From positions 186,001-250,000 of the forward strand of contig KV918834.1 in the NCBI GenBank assembly GCA_002049455.2: 64,000 bases of DNA, given 5' to 3'. The stretch is from Porphyra umbilicalis. Taxonomy: Eukaryota; Rhodophyta; Bangiophyceae; Bangiales; Bangiaceae. Shown in pieces: positions 21,232 through 32,599 of this stretch; within the stretch, counting starts at the first letter, position 1; each line of letters opens with the position of its first letter. Position numbers and translations under genes: made by a program. The notes under the pieces are model-generated. The model worked only from the letters and a program-made list of their open reading frames with translations, was not told the origin of the DNA and ran no database searches.

Positions 21232-21855
21232 ACACAGCGCAGCGGGCCCACAACCGTCTTCAAAGCACGTCTGTTTTGGCCTGTCTTGAGCTCGTGTTCC
21301 TGGATAAAAAAACGGACTTCCTGCGCAAAAAAACAGATCGACCCCCTTGACAGGCCCTACGAGGCCATCTAATGCGAGGGCCTTGCGTATCTGTTCTTCG
21401 GAAAACAGGAATCGAGTCTCACTCCTTTCACAGCGCCTGCTAGCAGAACCATCGGTGCTTCTTCGTGTTCCTCTCGTTCTAGAACAGTGATGTACAAATT
21501 GCAATCTTCCCAATTCTGGCTGATCCGAACAAGAGCAACCGACAGTCCGCACAACTTCTGATTGGTCGAGACGTCGTATCCGGCCGAATGGATGGCTGTC
21601 GTGCATCTGTTCTGCACAGTTGTTCTTGTCGGGATCGGCCAAAATTGGGGAGACTGGAATACATCTAATTCAGTGTCTCTCATTTCTCCAGCGGAGATGC
21701 ATGCAACCCGGCGAATAGATGATTTTGGCACCCTTTCTGGTGAGAATTAGCCTAGACAGAGCCTGAGGGCGGTTTGCAGATTCTCTGTTCGTTCCAACAC
21801 ACGAAAAAGCAGACACGCTCTCGACGACGGTTGTGGGCCCGATGCGCAGGCCGTG
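21232..21855. mobile_element. Inverted-repeat element with a second inverted-repeat element inside
   Basis: The ends carry inverted arms of about 65 bp (GGGCCCACAACCGTC at 21243 on; GACGGTTGTGGGCCC at about 21824-21840). A third copy of this arm is at 1550-1625. Within it, 21485-21670 is a separate foldback whose arms share CTTCCCAATT / AATTGGGGAG and GATCCGAACAAGAGCAAC / GTTGTTCTTGTCGGGATC. The outer borders are approximate. Confidence 0.6.
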
Positions 21856-21859
21856 GCTG

Positions 21860-23085
21860 CGACCGTCACATGCCAACGCCCACCACCATCCCAGGGGTAC
21901 ACTAGTCTCATAAAATGCTTCCCTGCACATTGTCCATGGCTTAATCGGCCTTTACCAGCCCCAGGGTCGCGGCGGAGTACCGCGGTCCTGCGAGCCCCCC
22001 CTCACTCTGTTACCCTGCCTCTCCCGATGCCGGCCACGGGGACATGCCTCTTACCGGAGAGTCCCCACGGAGCGGCCGCTGACTAATTGCTCGGGAGAGA
22101 CGCACTACAAGGTCCGTCAGCCTTCCGGTACGCCCAATGTGCTCCGATCCTTCCTCGGCTGTCTCAGTGCAATCACGAAAACCCCAATAATGCAATAAAA
22201 TGCATGATTCAGTCGATGCACCAATCAGTGATTGATCATATATTAATAAGATTTGATATGATGTAGCGTTATTATCGATGCCAACCGTCATGGTGACCTG
22301 GGGTGCGTCGTAGGGCTGTGGCTGGCGGGACTGCTGTGCTGTGCCATGCGCCTTGAAAGCTGATACGTAGGAGATGGCGGAAGGCGGGGGCGGGGGGGGG
22401 GCGGGGAAGGATGGGAAAGAAGAGGGAGTGAAAAGGGCGAGGAAGGAGGACGAGAAAGACGAAGGTCGAGAAAGAAGCACCCGCGCAGCGCTGACAGCAT
22501 TGTGTGGGGGCACGCAGGCACGCCGTTTAAATGGCGTGAGGCACATTGCGGGGCTGGGGCTGGCGGTGGCTAGCGGGGCCACGTGTGCGGTGACCGTGCA
22601 AACAGTGGCGTTGTGGAGACGACATCTGACCAGCCGGATGAATGCGGTCCACGTCCTGCGCCGCGCTGCCTCCGATCAATCCAGCGATGAGCGGCCCTAG
22701 TTGGCATGTGACCAGTCCTTGCACCCATGGGTTCAATGGCCCCAGGTGGACGCCTTCCCCACTGGCCGCACGGATTGTAGCCTGCTTGTTGAGAGGCTAC
22801 TCAGTAGAGAATCCCAGTGGAATCCCAACGCACTTCGCCGGAACGCCGCCATGATGCCGCCGGAATGCCACCGGGGAGGAGGGCTGATTTGTGGTTCACT
22901 TATAGCAAACTTTTTCCATGGATGAGTACGGCCCACAGGAGCCAGCATGGATCTGAAAATCTCAACGAAAGAAAGTTAAACCACAGTAGGCCTGGGGACG
23001 AAACATGGCTGCTGTGAGTGCTCAAGTAGGCCGTTTTGCACCCCAGTGAAGAGGTACCTTTTGGAGACGATGCTTGTCCTGCGGG
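21860..23085. other. Spacer, nothing recognised
   Basis: Moderate GC. No frame with a domain and no clear repeat. Confidence 0.4.
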
Positions 23086-23089
23086 TGAC

Positions 23090-23290
23090 CTGTGAACGTA
23101 ATCGACCCGTGCATCGCCGTCTTCGCAATGTTGGCCGATCCTGACGATATCAAGAAGGGTGATTAAGTGTGCAAGACTGTATCTAAGACATCTATTTGGC
23201 CGGATATGAAGGATCGGCCAATGCGCAGATGACCCAGACACTTTCTTGACCTCGACCACAAGGGCCAAAATTGGGAAGACAGAAATATGA
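23090..23290. repeat. Diverged copy of the inner foldback repeat
   Basis: The blocks GTTGGCCGATCCTGACGA (from about 23130) and GGCCAAAATTGGGAAGAC (from about 23263) match the arms of the foldback at 21485-21670, in inverted orientation to each other. An additional GGATCGGCCAATGCG lies between them. This suggests a dispersed foldback family with at least two members here. Confidence 0.55.
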
Positions 23291-24300
23291 CCTCAAAGTC
23301 TGGTTGTTCGACGTGCTGGGACGGGGGTGGTCTCGGCGGCGCACGAAGAATGGTCACCAATCAGGTGCAAGAAGAATCCATGGACGCCAGCCATGCGATC
23401 TCAAGAGCTGTCAAACATGCGAGAGCCGTGGCCAGGACCGCCCAACCCACGCCTTGTTAAGAACTCTCTGGTCCGGACTTCTGGATGTGTGGCCGATGCT
23501 GCTGGCAGCACCCGCATTTATTTAACTCTACTGGTTGAGCGACTTCAAGCAATGTATTATGTGAACAAAATCAGATCATAGATAAGAGATCTTACCACTA
23601 TTGACGCTGCCATCCAATGAGACATCGATCCCTGCGGATAAAGTAGCCTGAGGTTAATTTCTTCAGCGTTCTCACAGGCTGTGAGGCTGCTTGTGGCACT
23701 ACAACGCTAAGCTGCCAGGCCCCAGTTTTCAATTTGATTTTGGGCGCAATGCTTCGTCGCAAAACAGGTAACATGGCGGCGTTCGTCACCCTTCGCACGC
23801 CAAGTCGATGACAGCCTAAATCAACCACCTGAGCACTGGTGAATGCCACTGATACACTTTCACTGTACGCTCTTCATCTATTGTGCAGCCGGCGACCCAC
23901 CCAGCTTTATCCCGCATGCAGCCTTAGCCGCCTCTGCCGCCGAATAAGCCTTGTGCCAGTTCCCCTCCTCCGACGATGTATCCCCAATCGGTGCGGGCAC
24001 CTTGGTCGAGGTCCAAACAATCCGTCGTCGCGGGGCATCAATCCGCCGCACCGCTTCGCCGCGAATTTCCCGAGCCCATGTCTCGCTGTTCTTGGCATGC
24101 TTTGGGGCACGCGCCTCAGACTCCCGATGTGGGCACCCCGCCGATGCCTGTCCAGGCACTGTCCGCTGATCATCTGAAAGTTTTGGCGTCGCGTGCCCCC
24201 GGGCCTGCCCGAGCGGGCTGGGGCCGCTTGCCGCAAGTTTGTTCATCGTCGCCAGGAGCCCGTCCATCTGCCGACCGTCTTACATAGGCAAGGGAGCAAC
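23291..24300. other. Spacer, nothing recognised
   Basis: Short frames only, without recognisable domain. Confidence 0.4.
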
Positions 24301-24772
24301 CCCAGAAGGCTGAATCGGTGTACAGAGTCGAATTCTGGTTGAAATTGGCGTGCCACGACTCAAGACTTCGTTCACTGTACTGGCCAATGCTCTCGAACAG
24401 CCCCTAAAAAGCAGGGGCGTGGTCACACAGGACATGAAGGTTAAGAGAAACAGTTGTCCACGGAAAAATTACCATCATGCCGTCCACCAATCGAGTGGAG
24501 TCGCTTCGGAACGCCTTCGTCTCGTCCGCCGACGCTGGTCTGGTCTGGTTCAGCACAGAGAGCACTGCTCTCCACGCCTCACACGCCGCGCTAAACGCCT
24601 CCGCAGCAGCCACTGGTACGTATCGTGAGAGCATATTTCTGACCAACCCCAGCCGCTCGCGAACCTTGTGGCACTCCTGCCCTTCGAAAGAGTCTCCACA
24701 ATACGGTGCTGCATCCCAGCCCACACCGTACCGCAGCGACCGAGCCAAGTTCCTGGAGAAATCATCTGCCAA
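24301..24772 (-). pseudogene. Transposon-derived ORF fragment with in-frame TAG
   Basis: A minus-strand frame encodes AWRAVLSVLNQTRPASADET, then a segment ending TTVSLNLHVLCDHAPAF. After one TAG (near 24404) it continues in the same frame as GLFESIGQYSERSLESWHANFNQNS. The H...CDHAPAF...G.YSERSLES.H..F spacing resembles a pattern I know from many uncharacterised transposon proteins of animals and algae (K-x-H...H..x.F..G.YSEQ..ES.H). I cannot place it in a named superfamily. The TAG and lack of a start suggest decay. It could instead be an exon of a host gene. Confidence 0.4.
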
Positions 24773-25920
24773 TGGGCGCCCTCAATAGAATTAAACGGCG
24801 CCAAGTCCCAGCCGAAGCAGGAACACAGGTTTTCCCAGCGTCATGTGAGACGGAGCCGGTGCCATATGGGGTGGGTCGACCAGAAGTAATTGGCGATTGA
24901 CAATGCAGCAATGTTGCACTACCGAGAGTGAAGTATCCAGTGTGGCATTCCCGCCCCCTGCATATCGCGCGGTCGCCTCCTCGTGGTTTAGCAGTGTCCG
25001 AAACGTGCCACGTGGATGACTTCCCGCTTGCACGTCGCCCCAATGGTCCACGCGCGACCCATTCGTTTGTGTCTGTCGGCGCTCCACTGTACACCACACA
25101 CAGAGGTGAATGATTGCGTGGCTGGCGTGCCAAAGTCACGTCGACAGGAAACGCAGATCGCCCGTTAGCATGCGACGCCCGGTGCGCCGCAGGCCTCCCA
25201 CGAGCAGCCCGGCTCGCCTAAGACCGTCCAAGTCCGGGGTCTAGACGGCAGCCATCGCTCATGCTGGTGGCATGGCACAGGTGGCCCAAGTCGACACGGT
25301 TTGGGTGGTGTGGGGAGTTCAAGTCAGTTGCAATTCAATATTTGGATTCGGAGAAGGACCCAGACGGTCAACGTCCTTGAAACTATTGCGGGTCCCCGAA
25401 CTCTTGTCCTGGTGGCCAGAGACCGGGACAAACTGCGATTTTCGGTTAGGCATGAAACCCGCCCTACAGTTCCCTAAACTTGCAACTAAGGCGCTTCCAA
25501 ATGTTTTTCAAGTACGATCCGGGTACACATTAATGGCGACGCCTGCAGCTGAAGTCTATGTGCAGGGCCCTCCATTTTGGGCAACCGTTCTTAGGTGGGA
25601 TCTCCCGCCTCGCTCGGTCCCGTCTGAGCAGGATCTCACTGTTCTCACCCTGGAAAGCGCATTCCTTGATGCTCAAGCCGTGAGTATAGCCTGCACCTGG
25701 CCGGGACGCACTGATTGTCGAGTCTTTCTGCAGATTTTGATCATGCATGGTTTTCCTGCGAAGACCCAGGTGCCACCCGTGGGCCAGTTTCTGTATTTTT
25801 CTTCGCGCTTTCGCGTGCGGAAGATGAAGATTGCGCTGCGCGCGGAGACGGGAACTGTGGGGCGAGGAATAGGAGGCGGGTCACGTGCAGTATGACACCA
25901 TGAAGTCGGCTGCCATGCGC
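24773..25920. repeat. Spacer containing one copy of a dispersed repeat
   Basis: About 25258-25395 (CATGCTGGTGGCATGGC region) matches 30489-30620, including the downstream GTTCAAGTCA block. Otherwise no gene is recognised. Confidence 0.5.
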
Positions 25921-25925
25921 CAACT

Positions 25926-27060
25926 TGCTGATTCTTGCATCTCGAAGATGACCAGAGCCTAGAGACGGTCGCTTACAACACTCGCATGTTCCGCCGGACA
26001 CTGACTCGCTTGTTGCCATACGTGAAGGACACAGGGGAGGTTCATTACACACCAGCAATGTGGAATACGCTCACGGACAGCTTTTTGAAGTGCCCGGATC
26101 TGCGCTCGGCGGTGCTTTTCGCGATAGAGCAGGGCCCAGAGGCATTTCTGGACGAGGATTCTGACAGTGTCACAAACCTTCATCAATTGCCGGGCGACGA
26201 TCTCTCCATTTCGCAATCCTCTGTATCTCGCATTATGTCTGCCACCGGCTTGACGCGTAAGGAGATCGAGACTGCTTTCATTCCACGTAACAATCTTGAA
26301 CTTGCGCGCTGGGTCCTGGATCAGTGGGACATTCCTTTGCGTGCGCGAGTTTATGTTTATGAGGCCCACTGTTGCGGCCGTTCTGCCAACCGGAAGTGAG
26401 CATGGCCTTTGCGTGGTCAGTGAGCTGCATGCTACCTTATCAACTCTCGGGGGGTGAGCAAGAGAGTTTTTGTTGCAATGAGGCACGAGCGAGTGCTAGA
26501 CTGGAAGATCACGCAATAACCACCCGGACAGTCCTCTGTCGACTTCATGCTTTTCGCCGCCGAGCACTTGCTTTCCCACGTGACTGCATATGATCCAAGT
26601 TTATCCTGGTCTCAACAGGCTGAGCAGTGCGTCCTGATCCTGGATAATGCCAGGGTCCACGATCAGGCCGCCCTTGGGCTTATCGAGAGCAAGGGCGTGC
26701 CTGTGCGCCTCCTACCTCCCTACACCCTGACTTAAACCCCATTGAGGACGTCTTCTCTGTCGGGAGTAGTTGGCTGCGGCGTTACGCGACGCCGGTGCAG
26801 TTCAACGCTTGGCCGTTCTACTGCATTGCTGTCATGCTCTCCTCAATTTCCCCAATTTCCCCAGCCATATGCCGTGGCTTGGTAGAGGCGGCCGTGCGCC
26901 ACTGCGCGCTGTTCATCTGACGTTCGGGAATAGATTCTTATTTTTCTGTCTTCGTGCGGGCGGTGAGAACGACATTGACCACGTGCTTACAACGATGACT
27001 CAGCAGCTCCATGCACCTTACTATCCGGCTTCTCTGCCTTTTGTGGCCGGAAACTTTTGA
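25926..27060 (+). pseudogene. Broken Tc1/mariner-IS630-type DDE transposase
   Basis: The frame from about 25935 begins with a helix-turn-helix-like region and a second helical segment (SQSSVSRIMSATGLTRKEIE), then LELARWVLDQ. VYVYEAH follows at about 26352, where the first catalytic Asp of a V-x-V-D-E-A-x motif would be replaced by Tyr. After frame changes, VLILDNARVHD (second Asp, about 26634) and GVPVRLLPPY follow. Next comes DLNPIEDVFS, the usual D-x-N-P-I-E third block, but it is one base out of frame (junction near 26725). Several stops intervene. DDE transposases cut and paste DNA at TA targets; this copy cannot. Terminal repeats of its own are not found. It could once have mobilised the TA-flanked MITEs nearby. 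Confidence 0.72.
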
Positions 27061-27069
27061 AAACATTCT

Positions 27070-27740
27070 GTGCCTGACGACGGCAGCGACGAAGACGCCA
27101 GGACTCGCAGCGGGCGCTCGGTGCCGGTCCACAAGCAGCAAGATGATGCGCGTGGGTCGGCGGCGTGTGGCCCGTGCGTGGACCTATGTGGACGCCGCGG
27201 CGCCAGCGTCGTCGGTGGCAATGGGACGGAGTGTGGGACGCTGCGGTACGGTTGGATGCGACGAGGGGGTGGTCCCAGGCCAAAGAGGGGGCGGAACGTA
27301 AACGGTGCCAGAGAGAACGGCGGTTTGAGGTGCGTCGGTGCGGTATGTGGGCTTTACGCGGAGCGCACTGCCACTCTGAGTGAAACGAGGACGCCACGGG
27401 CGTGTACGCAGAGCGCGGGGTGGTCGTAGCGCATGCGCTATAGTGACATTTGTTTGCGCTGGTGAATGACAGGCAAACGAAACACGGACACTGACGCTTT
27501 GCTGTGGCATTTGCTGTTGTCCGGGGGTTTCCTGTTTCAATCGGCAATTCTGATGCGCACACTGAACTCGTCAGGGGTAGAAACGCCAGGAATCGCCGCG
27601 GGCGCTCGCTGCTGGTCCACAAGCCGCAAGATGATGCGTATGGGCCGGCGGCGTGTGGCCCGTGTGTGGACCTGTGCCGACGCTCTGGCGTCAGCGTCGG
27701 CTGTGACAATTTGACGGGGTGTGGAGGCCTTTTGTGATTT
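27070..27740. repeat. Imperfect direct duplication
   Basis: A block of about 140 bp at 27097-27235 recurs at 27586-27710. Shared stretches are GCGGGCGCTCG, GGTCCACAAG and GCAAGATGATGCG, and then GGCGGCGTGTGGCCCGTG. The period is about 490 bp. The 3' end of the first block carries extra sequence. Confidence 0.7.
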
Positions 27741-29371
27741 CGAGTCGGTTTCACGGGTGGTGGTGAGCGTGTGTCGGTATGTGCGTGCTTGGGTTCGTCA
27801 GGGCTGGGTCTTATCCGTGTCAGTGCGTGGCATGCCGGCGGAGACGAGCTTTGACGCTTTCTATGGGCTGACGGAGCATCTGTCGTCCATGCAGAGCGAG
27901 AGGATGCCACATTGTGCGCGCGGCAATGTCTACGGTAAGCACGCCAAACGCAGGCACTGACACATTTGCCGTGGCGTTCCCTCTTTTTTGGTGGCTGCCT
28001 GTGCTCCTTTTGCTTCTATGATGCACCTGCTGAACCCAACAGGCATGTATTTGCCTTCGGTGCGGCGGCGACGTCTTGAGTTTGTGCTGAGGACAGTCAT
28101 CTTGCATGCGCCGGATTTGGTGCGCAAGCCAGCCGAGATCCGCCAACATCTGTCGGAGGGGGTCGGCGGCGGAAGTTTTGGGCGAAATCCGCCGCAATCC
28201 TCTCAACTGAACGCGTTTGCCTCTCTTTGCTGGTTCCTCCATTGAATGCACACCGGTAGTCCTTCTTCGCTGTTGCTCCGTTGCCTACTTCTGTTTCCCC
28301 TTTCAGCTGTGCCTTTGTGTGCCGACTCGGACATTTCTCTCTTTGATATGTGGTCTACTGGAGTTTTGTGACTTGCGTGGGGCCGTTTTTTTCCGTGTGT
28401 GCCTTTAGTGCTTTGGTTCGCTCTGTTTTTGTTCGTGGCTGTGTGTGTCGGTTGATGTCGTGTGCACTGAAAGGATTTCTTTTCTCGATACCACGTTCCC
28501 TCTTCGGTCCCAGGAGCACAGCACATGTCAAGGGAGGATACAGGATAGTTCTTTGGGGGAGATGGGCCAGTCAAGAGGTAGGTTTGGTGCAAGATTACTG
28601 AGGGATAGGAATGACTCTACGTTCCAAAAGCAGGCATGTACAACTGAGATGAGATTGCATTTTCGACGGGATTGGTGAGTGGGGACAAGGGCCAGTGAAT
28701 AAGAAAACAGGATGTAAGAGGAAGCATGCATGCCGAGCAAGGTGGGAACAGATGCAAAAACCAGTGGGGCGACGCCATGCGCTGGGTCTGTCGATCAGGT
28801 CTGACCTCGTTGCCTTGCAACACCAAATGACTCGGAGAAGAGGGGCCAGAAAGACGACGGAAAACCAGCCAGAAGGTCCAAAAGAGGACTGGAAAGCGTC
28901 TGAGAAATGCGCCAGTCACGGTCGAGAGCAATCCAGGCGACAGCAGAGGCGACTGGACGACGTGAACTAGAGGATGACGGAAGAGACCCGAAGGAACGCT
29001 CGACCTGGAAGTCATCCAATGTATCCTGCCGAACGCTGCTACGCGAGTTAATAGGAGCCGGGGGGTTGAGGGGGGGGGGGAAGGGTCAGGTCAAAAGCCA
29101 AGCGAACGTCTGCGGAAAGCAGCGGGGGCGCGGGCGGAGGGGGCCTCAAACCGGCTTGAAAGCAAACCCTGCAGAGTCGATGTGCCGACACGGTGCATTG
29201 AGCCCGGGGGGGGGGGGGGATGGACGCCACACAAGCGCAATAGGCACGGCTCGCAAAGTTGAGCCGCACCGCGCTCGACTGGCGGGTCGAAAGAGAGCCG
29301 ACGCGCTGACGTGAGCCAAACGATTGCTTTCACTTTCGACGTGTTCCTATCAGGTCCGCTCATCAGGCCGT
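27741..29371. other. Spacer, nothing recognised
   Basis: Only short frames. A G-run is present at 29207-29219. Confidence 0.4.
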
Positions 29372-29857
29372 CTAGGCGCACGAAAGGCGAGCAGCCCCGG
29401 AGGCCGCACCGGCATCCCGAGCGGCACCAATCGCCGCGTCTGCGTCTTGCGCCCGCAGCTGAGCCGCTGCCGTGCCCAGTCCCGCGTCGTCGACGGTCGC
29501 GGATCTGGCGACGTGGGCGGCCAAATGCGACCCATTTTCCGAGCCGGAGACCGTAACAACCAAGGCTTTCTGGGCCCGAGCGCGCTTCTCCTTCAATTGG
29601 CGAGGCGTGAGGGCTTGTGCATCGATGATTCCTCGAAGCCGAGCGTGCATTGCGGCCATATCGTGCTTTTCGCACACTGATTTGGCGGCCCGCCCTTGCG
29701 AGGTTACACAGGACAGCATGTCGTCCGTGTGCCCCGGAGTCTTGCATGTCATGCACGCCAGGGAGCACACAGTGCATATCGTAAGGCCACGACGAGTGAT
29801 ACAGCGATATTTGGGGTAATCCACGAGCGGGCAGGCGGTTGAAAAGTGGCAGGCCAT
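29372..29857 (-). CDS. Small cysteine-cluster protein, possibly transposon-derived
   Basis: 161 residues from the ATG at 29857. The N-terminal 50 residues hold Cys at 3, 9, 19, 28, 31, 35, 38 and 50 with His at 4 and 43: YRCITRRGLTICTVC, then SLACMTCKTPGH. This looks like a zinc-binding cluster. A basic helical stretch (LTPRQLKEKRARAQKAL) and an Ala/Gly-rich tail follow. Cysteine clusters of this kind are common in transposon proteins and some chromatin factors. I cannot name the family, and the setting in a repeat-rich region favours a transposon origin. Confidence 0.42.
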   Translation of the reverse strand: MACHFSTACPLVDYPKYRCITRRGLTICTVCSLACMTCKTPGHTDDMLSCVTSQGRAAKSVCEKHDMAAMHARLRGIIDAQALTPRQLKEKRARAQKALVVTVSGSENGSHLAAHVARSATVDDAGLGTAAAQLRAQDADAAIGAARDAGAASGAARLSCA

Positions 29858-30477
29858 CCTGCAAGCACTGCATCGTCTGAGCCACGTTGCTTGGAGGCTC
29901 GCTACACGATACCAGTCGGAAAACGTGGCAGCGAGCAGTTCATGTCGCGGTGAGCGTGCTCGTTAGAAACGAAATAAGAACGGTACCGCTCCAGTTTAGC
30001 ACTCATGACAGTCACATGCTGATCTTTCTCCTGGCCCCTCCTTCGAGAACATGCTTAAGAGCATTACACGTACCAGGCTGTGAGGGCATGTTGGCGTGTT
30101 GGGCAGCCGGCTGGGCCGCTGCACTAGAAGCGCCGCCGGCCATCTTGAACAAGCGCTATCCGCAGTTGTCGAGCCAGATGATACGAAAAGACGCACTGAA
30201 GAGAGACAGTGATGGACCCAGCGACGATGCCGGCAGTTACGACGACGATGACGGCTGCTGTGACGCCCGTGGCTCGATGACGACGGCCGCGGGCACTATT
30301 GCGCCTCTACCGCAGCAAACATCCGCAATTAGAGTTACACACCAACTCCCGCAGTGTGGTCAACTTGAATGGGAACACTGCTCTAAGAAGCCATAAAGCT
30401 TGGTCCCATCATTTTCGTTGTAAACTAACACTCAATCCCAGTCTCTGGCCACGTGGGGATCAGCAATATACAGTTCT
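29858..30477. other. Spacer with a lone MITE B end
   Basis: At about 30450-30470 the sequence GGGGATCAGCAATA preceded by CAGTCTCTGG matches the right end of element B (1009-1407). No matching left end is visible nearby. Otherwise nothing is recognised. Confidence 0.5.
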
Positions 30478-30710
30478 GATTAAAATCGAGCGGGCATGCT
30501 GGTGGCATGGCGCAGGTGGCTCAAGTAATCACGGGCCGAACGGTGTGGCAGGTTCAAGTCAATTCAGACCCAATTTTTTGATTGGAAGAAGTATCTCTGG
30601 ACCCAGTTCGTGGACGTGCTTAAAGCTTTACAATTCTGATGGACATCGAGCGGGCATGCTGGCGGTATGGCGCAGGTGGCCAAATGTGGACACAATTTTG
30701 GCGGTGTGGG
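30478..30710. repeat. Tandem copies of a dispersed repeat
   Basis: The block ATCGAGCGGGCATGCTGG starts near 30485 and again near 30646, each time followed by a GTGG/GCGG CATGG/TATGG variant and GCGCAGGTGGC. The first copy also matches 25258-25395. The period is about 160 bp. Confidence 0.7.
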
Positions 30711-30934
30711 AGTCTTGCTGTCAGCGCTTCGAAGTCATCTTCCGAGGTCGGAAGGACGCCGTACAGAATGGTGTTCCCGTGGCTCGATGAATGGGCTGGG
30801 TTACAGTTGGACGGAAGAGCTTTACAAGTGCTATGTAGATCACCTTTGTGCAAGCAAAAAAAACGCTGCACATCCCGCAGGCCAGGAGGAGGCAGCACCG
30901 TCACACTATCTTGGCCATTAAACATCTCATTCGC

Positions 30935-31398
30935 CTAGATCTGCCGCCCGTCAGCATCCCGTACAAAGCACGTTAGAAACTGGTCTGTTGCCCAAGCGTG
31001 GTAAAAGACCACCTGGAGGGCGGTGCGCAGGCTCAGAAGGTGCGCGCCGCCGCCGTTAACTTTCACCGCGTTCTGCGAGTCCGCCACGGCCAGGATCAGG
31101 TCGGCGTAACGGCGCTCGCAGCTGGCCAAGCCGGTAGCAAGGCCCAAAACAAAACGCACCCGCTTAAATAGCGCTGCGATGACATTTTCGTGAATTATAA
31201 ACTGGATTTGGAGACGTACTGAAAGCGTGCTTAGCGCGGCGGGCGGAGCCGCCGCGACGCCACCGCAGTGCATGGCGCGACGGCAGATGTCCCGCATCGC
31301 CGCCGTAATCAACTCAGGCTCGAAACGAAGACGCGCGCCACCGCCGCCAAGGCATAATCCCGCCGCCGCGGCGTTTGGCAGTCGGCCGCCACGACTTC
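30935..31398 (-). CDS. Unidentified ORF
   Basis: An open minus-strand frame of about 150 codons with a protein-like composition (LSVRLQIQFIIHENVIAALF, then VRFVLGLATGLASCERRYAD). There is no ATG close to its 5' end; it is preceded by a TGA, and AUU or an upstream exon would be needed. No family recognised. Across the gap on the plus strand, 31409-31729 also reads protein-like (TDFYVRTRVFFNFSEDLVGR), so the two may be remnants of one mobile element. Confidence 0.3.
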
Positions 31399-31399
31399 A

Positions 31400-32585
31400 T
31401 GCGCCTCAAAGACTGACTTCTACGTCCGCACCCGCGTTTTCTTCAACTTTTCCGAAGACCTCGTGGGGCGGATGTTGGCGGGGCGACTGTTCGAAAACCC
31501 CGCCGTGCCGCTTCGCGAAGGGGGCATGTCGATCCCCGCTGCTTTAACGGTCTCAAGCCAGTCAGCAGCGCTGGCTGGGCTGAGGTCGGCAGGCTGCCTG
31601 TCGGGGGGGGATTGTCCTCATGAAAACTCCTTGAAGGAGACAGGTGGGGCTCTACGCCACGCTGGCGTGGCTCTTCTGGCGGACACAAGAGCAAAATATG
31701 TACGCGAAGCTGATCTGAGCGGTGCATAGTAATCTGATAGTGTGTGTGCAGCCGCAATGATTCTTTGCCCTTTTGAGGGCGACGCTATACATCTGAAGCA
31801 CAGCCATGCTCCCATAGATCGCATAGAACGACGTGTACAATCATGCGAACCAGCGAGGGTATCCATACCATTCAAGAGCATCTTCCGTGCTCACCACATC
31901 TGGCTCAAGCACAATCTCTGCCGCTGAGAAGGGAATAGGAGGGCCGAGCAGCTGGATGCTCGTTAGGAGCAGCTGGAACACATCTTTCAGTGAGAAAAAG
32001 GCTGGTGGCTCGTCGCCAAGCCTGTGGCCCTTGCGCTTCCTCATAACAGAGATTGACCGGTTCGATTCATCTTCAGATGATTTCAATAACCTTTACGTGG
32101 CGCTGTAATTTTCAGACCTACCAGTTCAAACGTAACTAGGCATGGGCCACCGACCACTGTCCATCTCTGCCTTCGTCGCGTGGCGCCAAGTACGGTAGTC
32201 GGTCACGTGTGGGCACTGCATTTTGACTGTCGACCCCGGGGCCGAAAACTGAAGTAGGATCATCTGGTGGCTTTGGCATGTGTGTTCGTGTGCGAGACAT
32301 TTCAAAATATCTCGCGAACGCTCACATTCCGATCCTCAACGTCCCGAATGCGGTCTGTTCTGGGTAGCTCGTCCTTTGTGTGCGGAACTGCCGTTCGAGA
32401 CAGAATTGCAGAAATGAAGCGGACGTGATTGGAACGTAGCGCTCCCATTGTGTTTCACGCGTGCGTGCAAGCTGAGATCCCGTCGCCAGGACTGGGCCAG
32501 GGCCTTGTCTTACTATTCTATTTGTTCGAAGTGATTGGGGTTAAGCGATCACGTCACTTTTCTTGTTATTGATGCCGTGTCAGTC
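31400..32585. other. Spacer with one protein-like plus-strand patch
   Basis: The plus frame at 31409-31729 (FYVRTRVFFNFSEDLVGRML) is unlike the compositional frames around it but lacks a start codon and a recognisable domain. The rest shows nothing. Confidence 0.3.
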
Positions 32586-32599
32586 ACAAAGCAAAGTTA

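Noticed and set aside
32050-32075. GGTTCGATTC as a tRNA T-arm
   Set aside because: No matching acceptor stem, D-arm or anticodon arm upstream.
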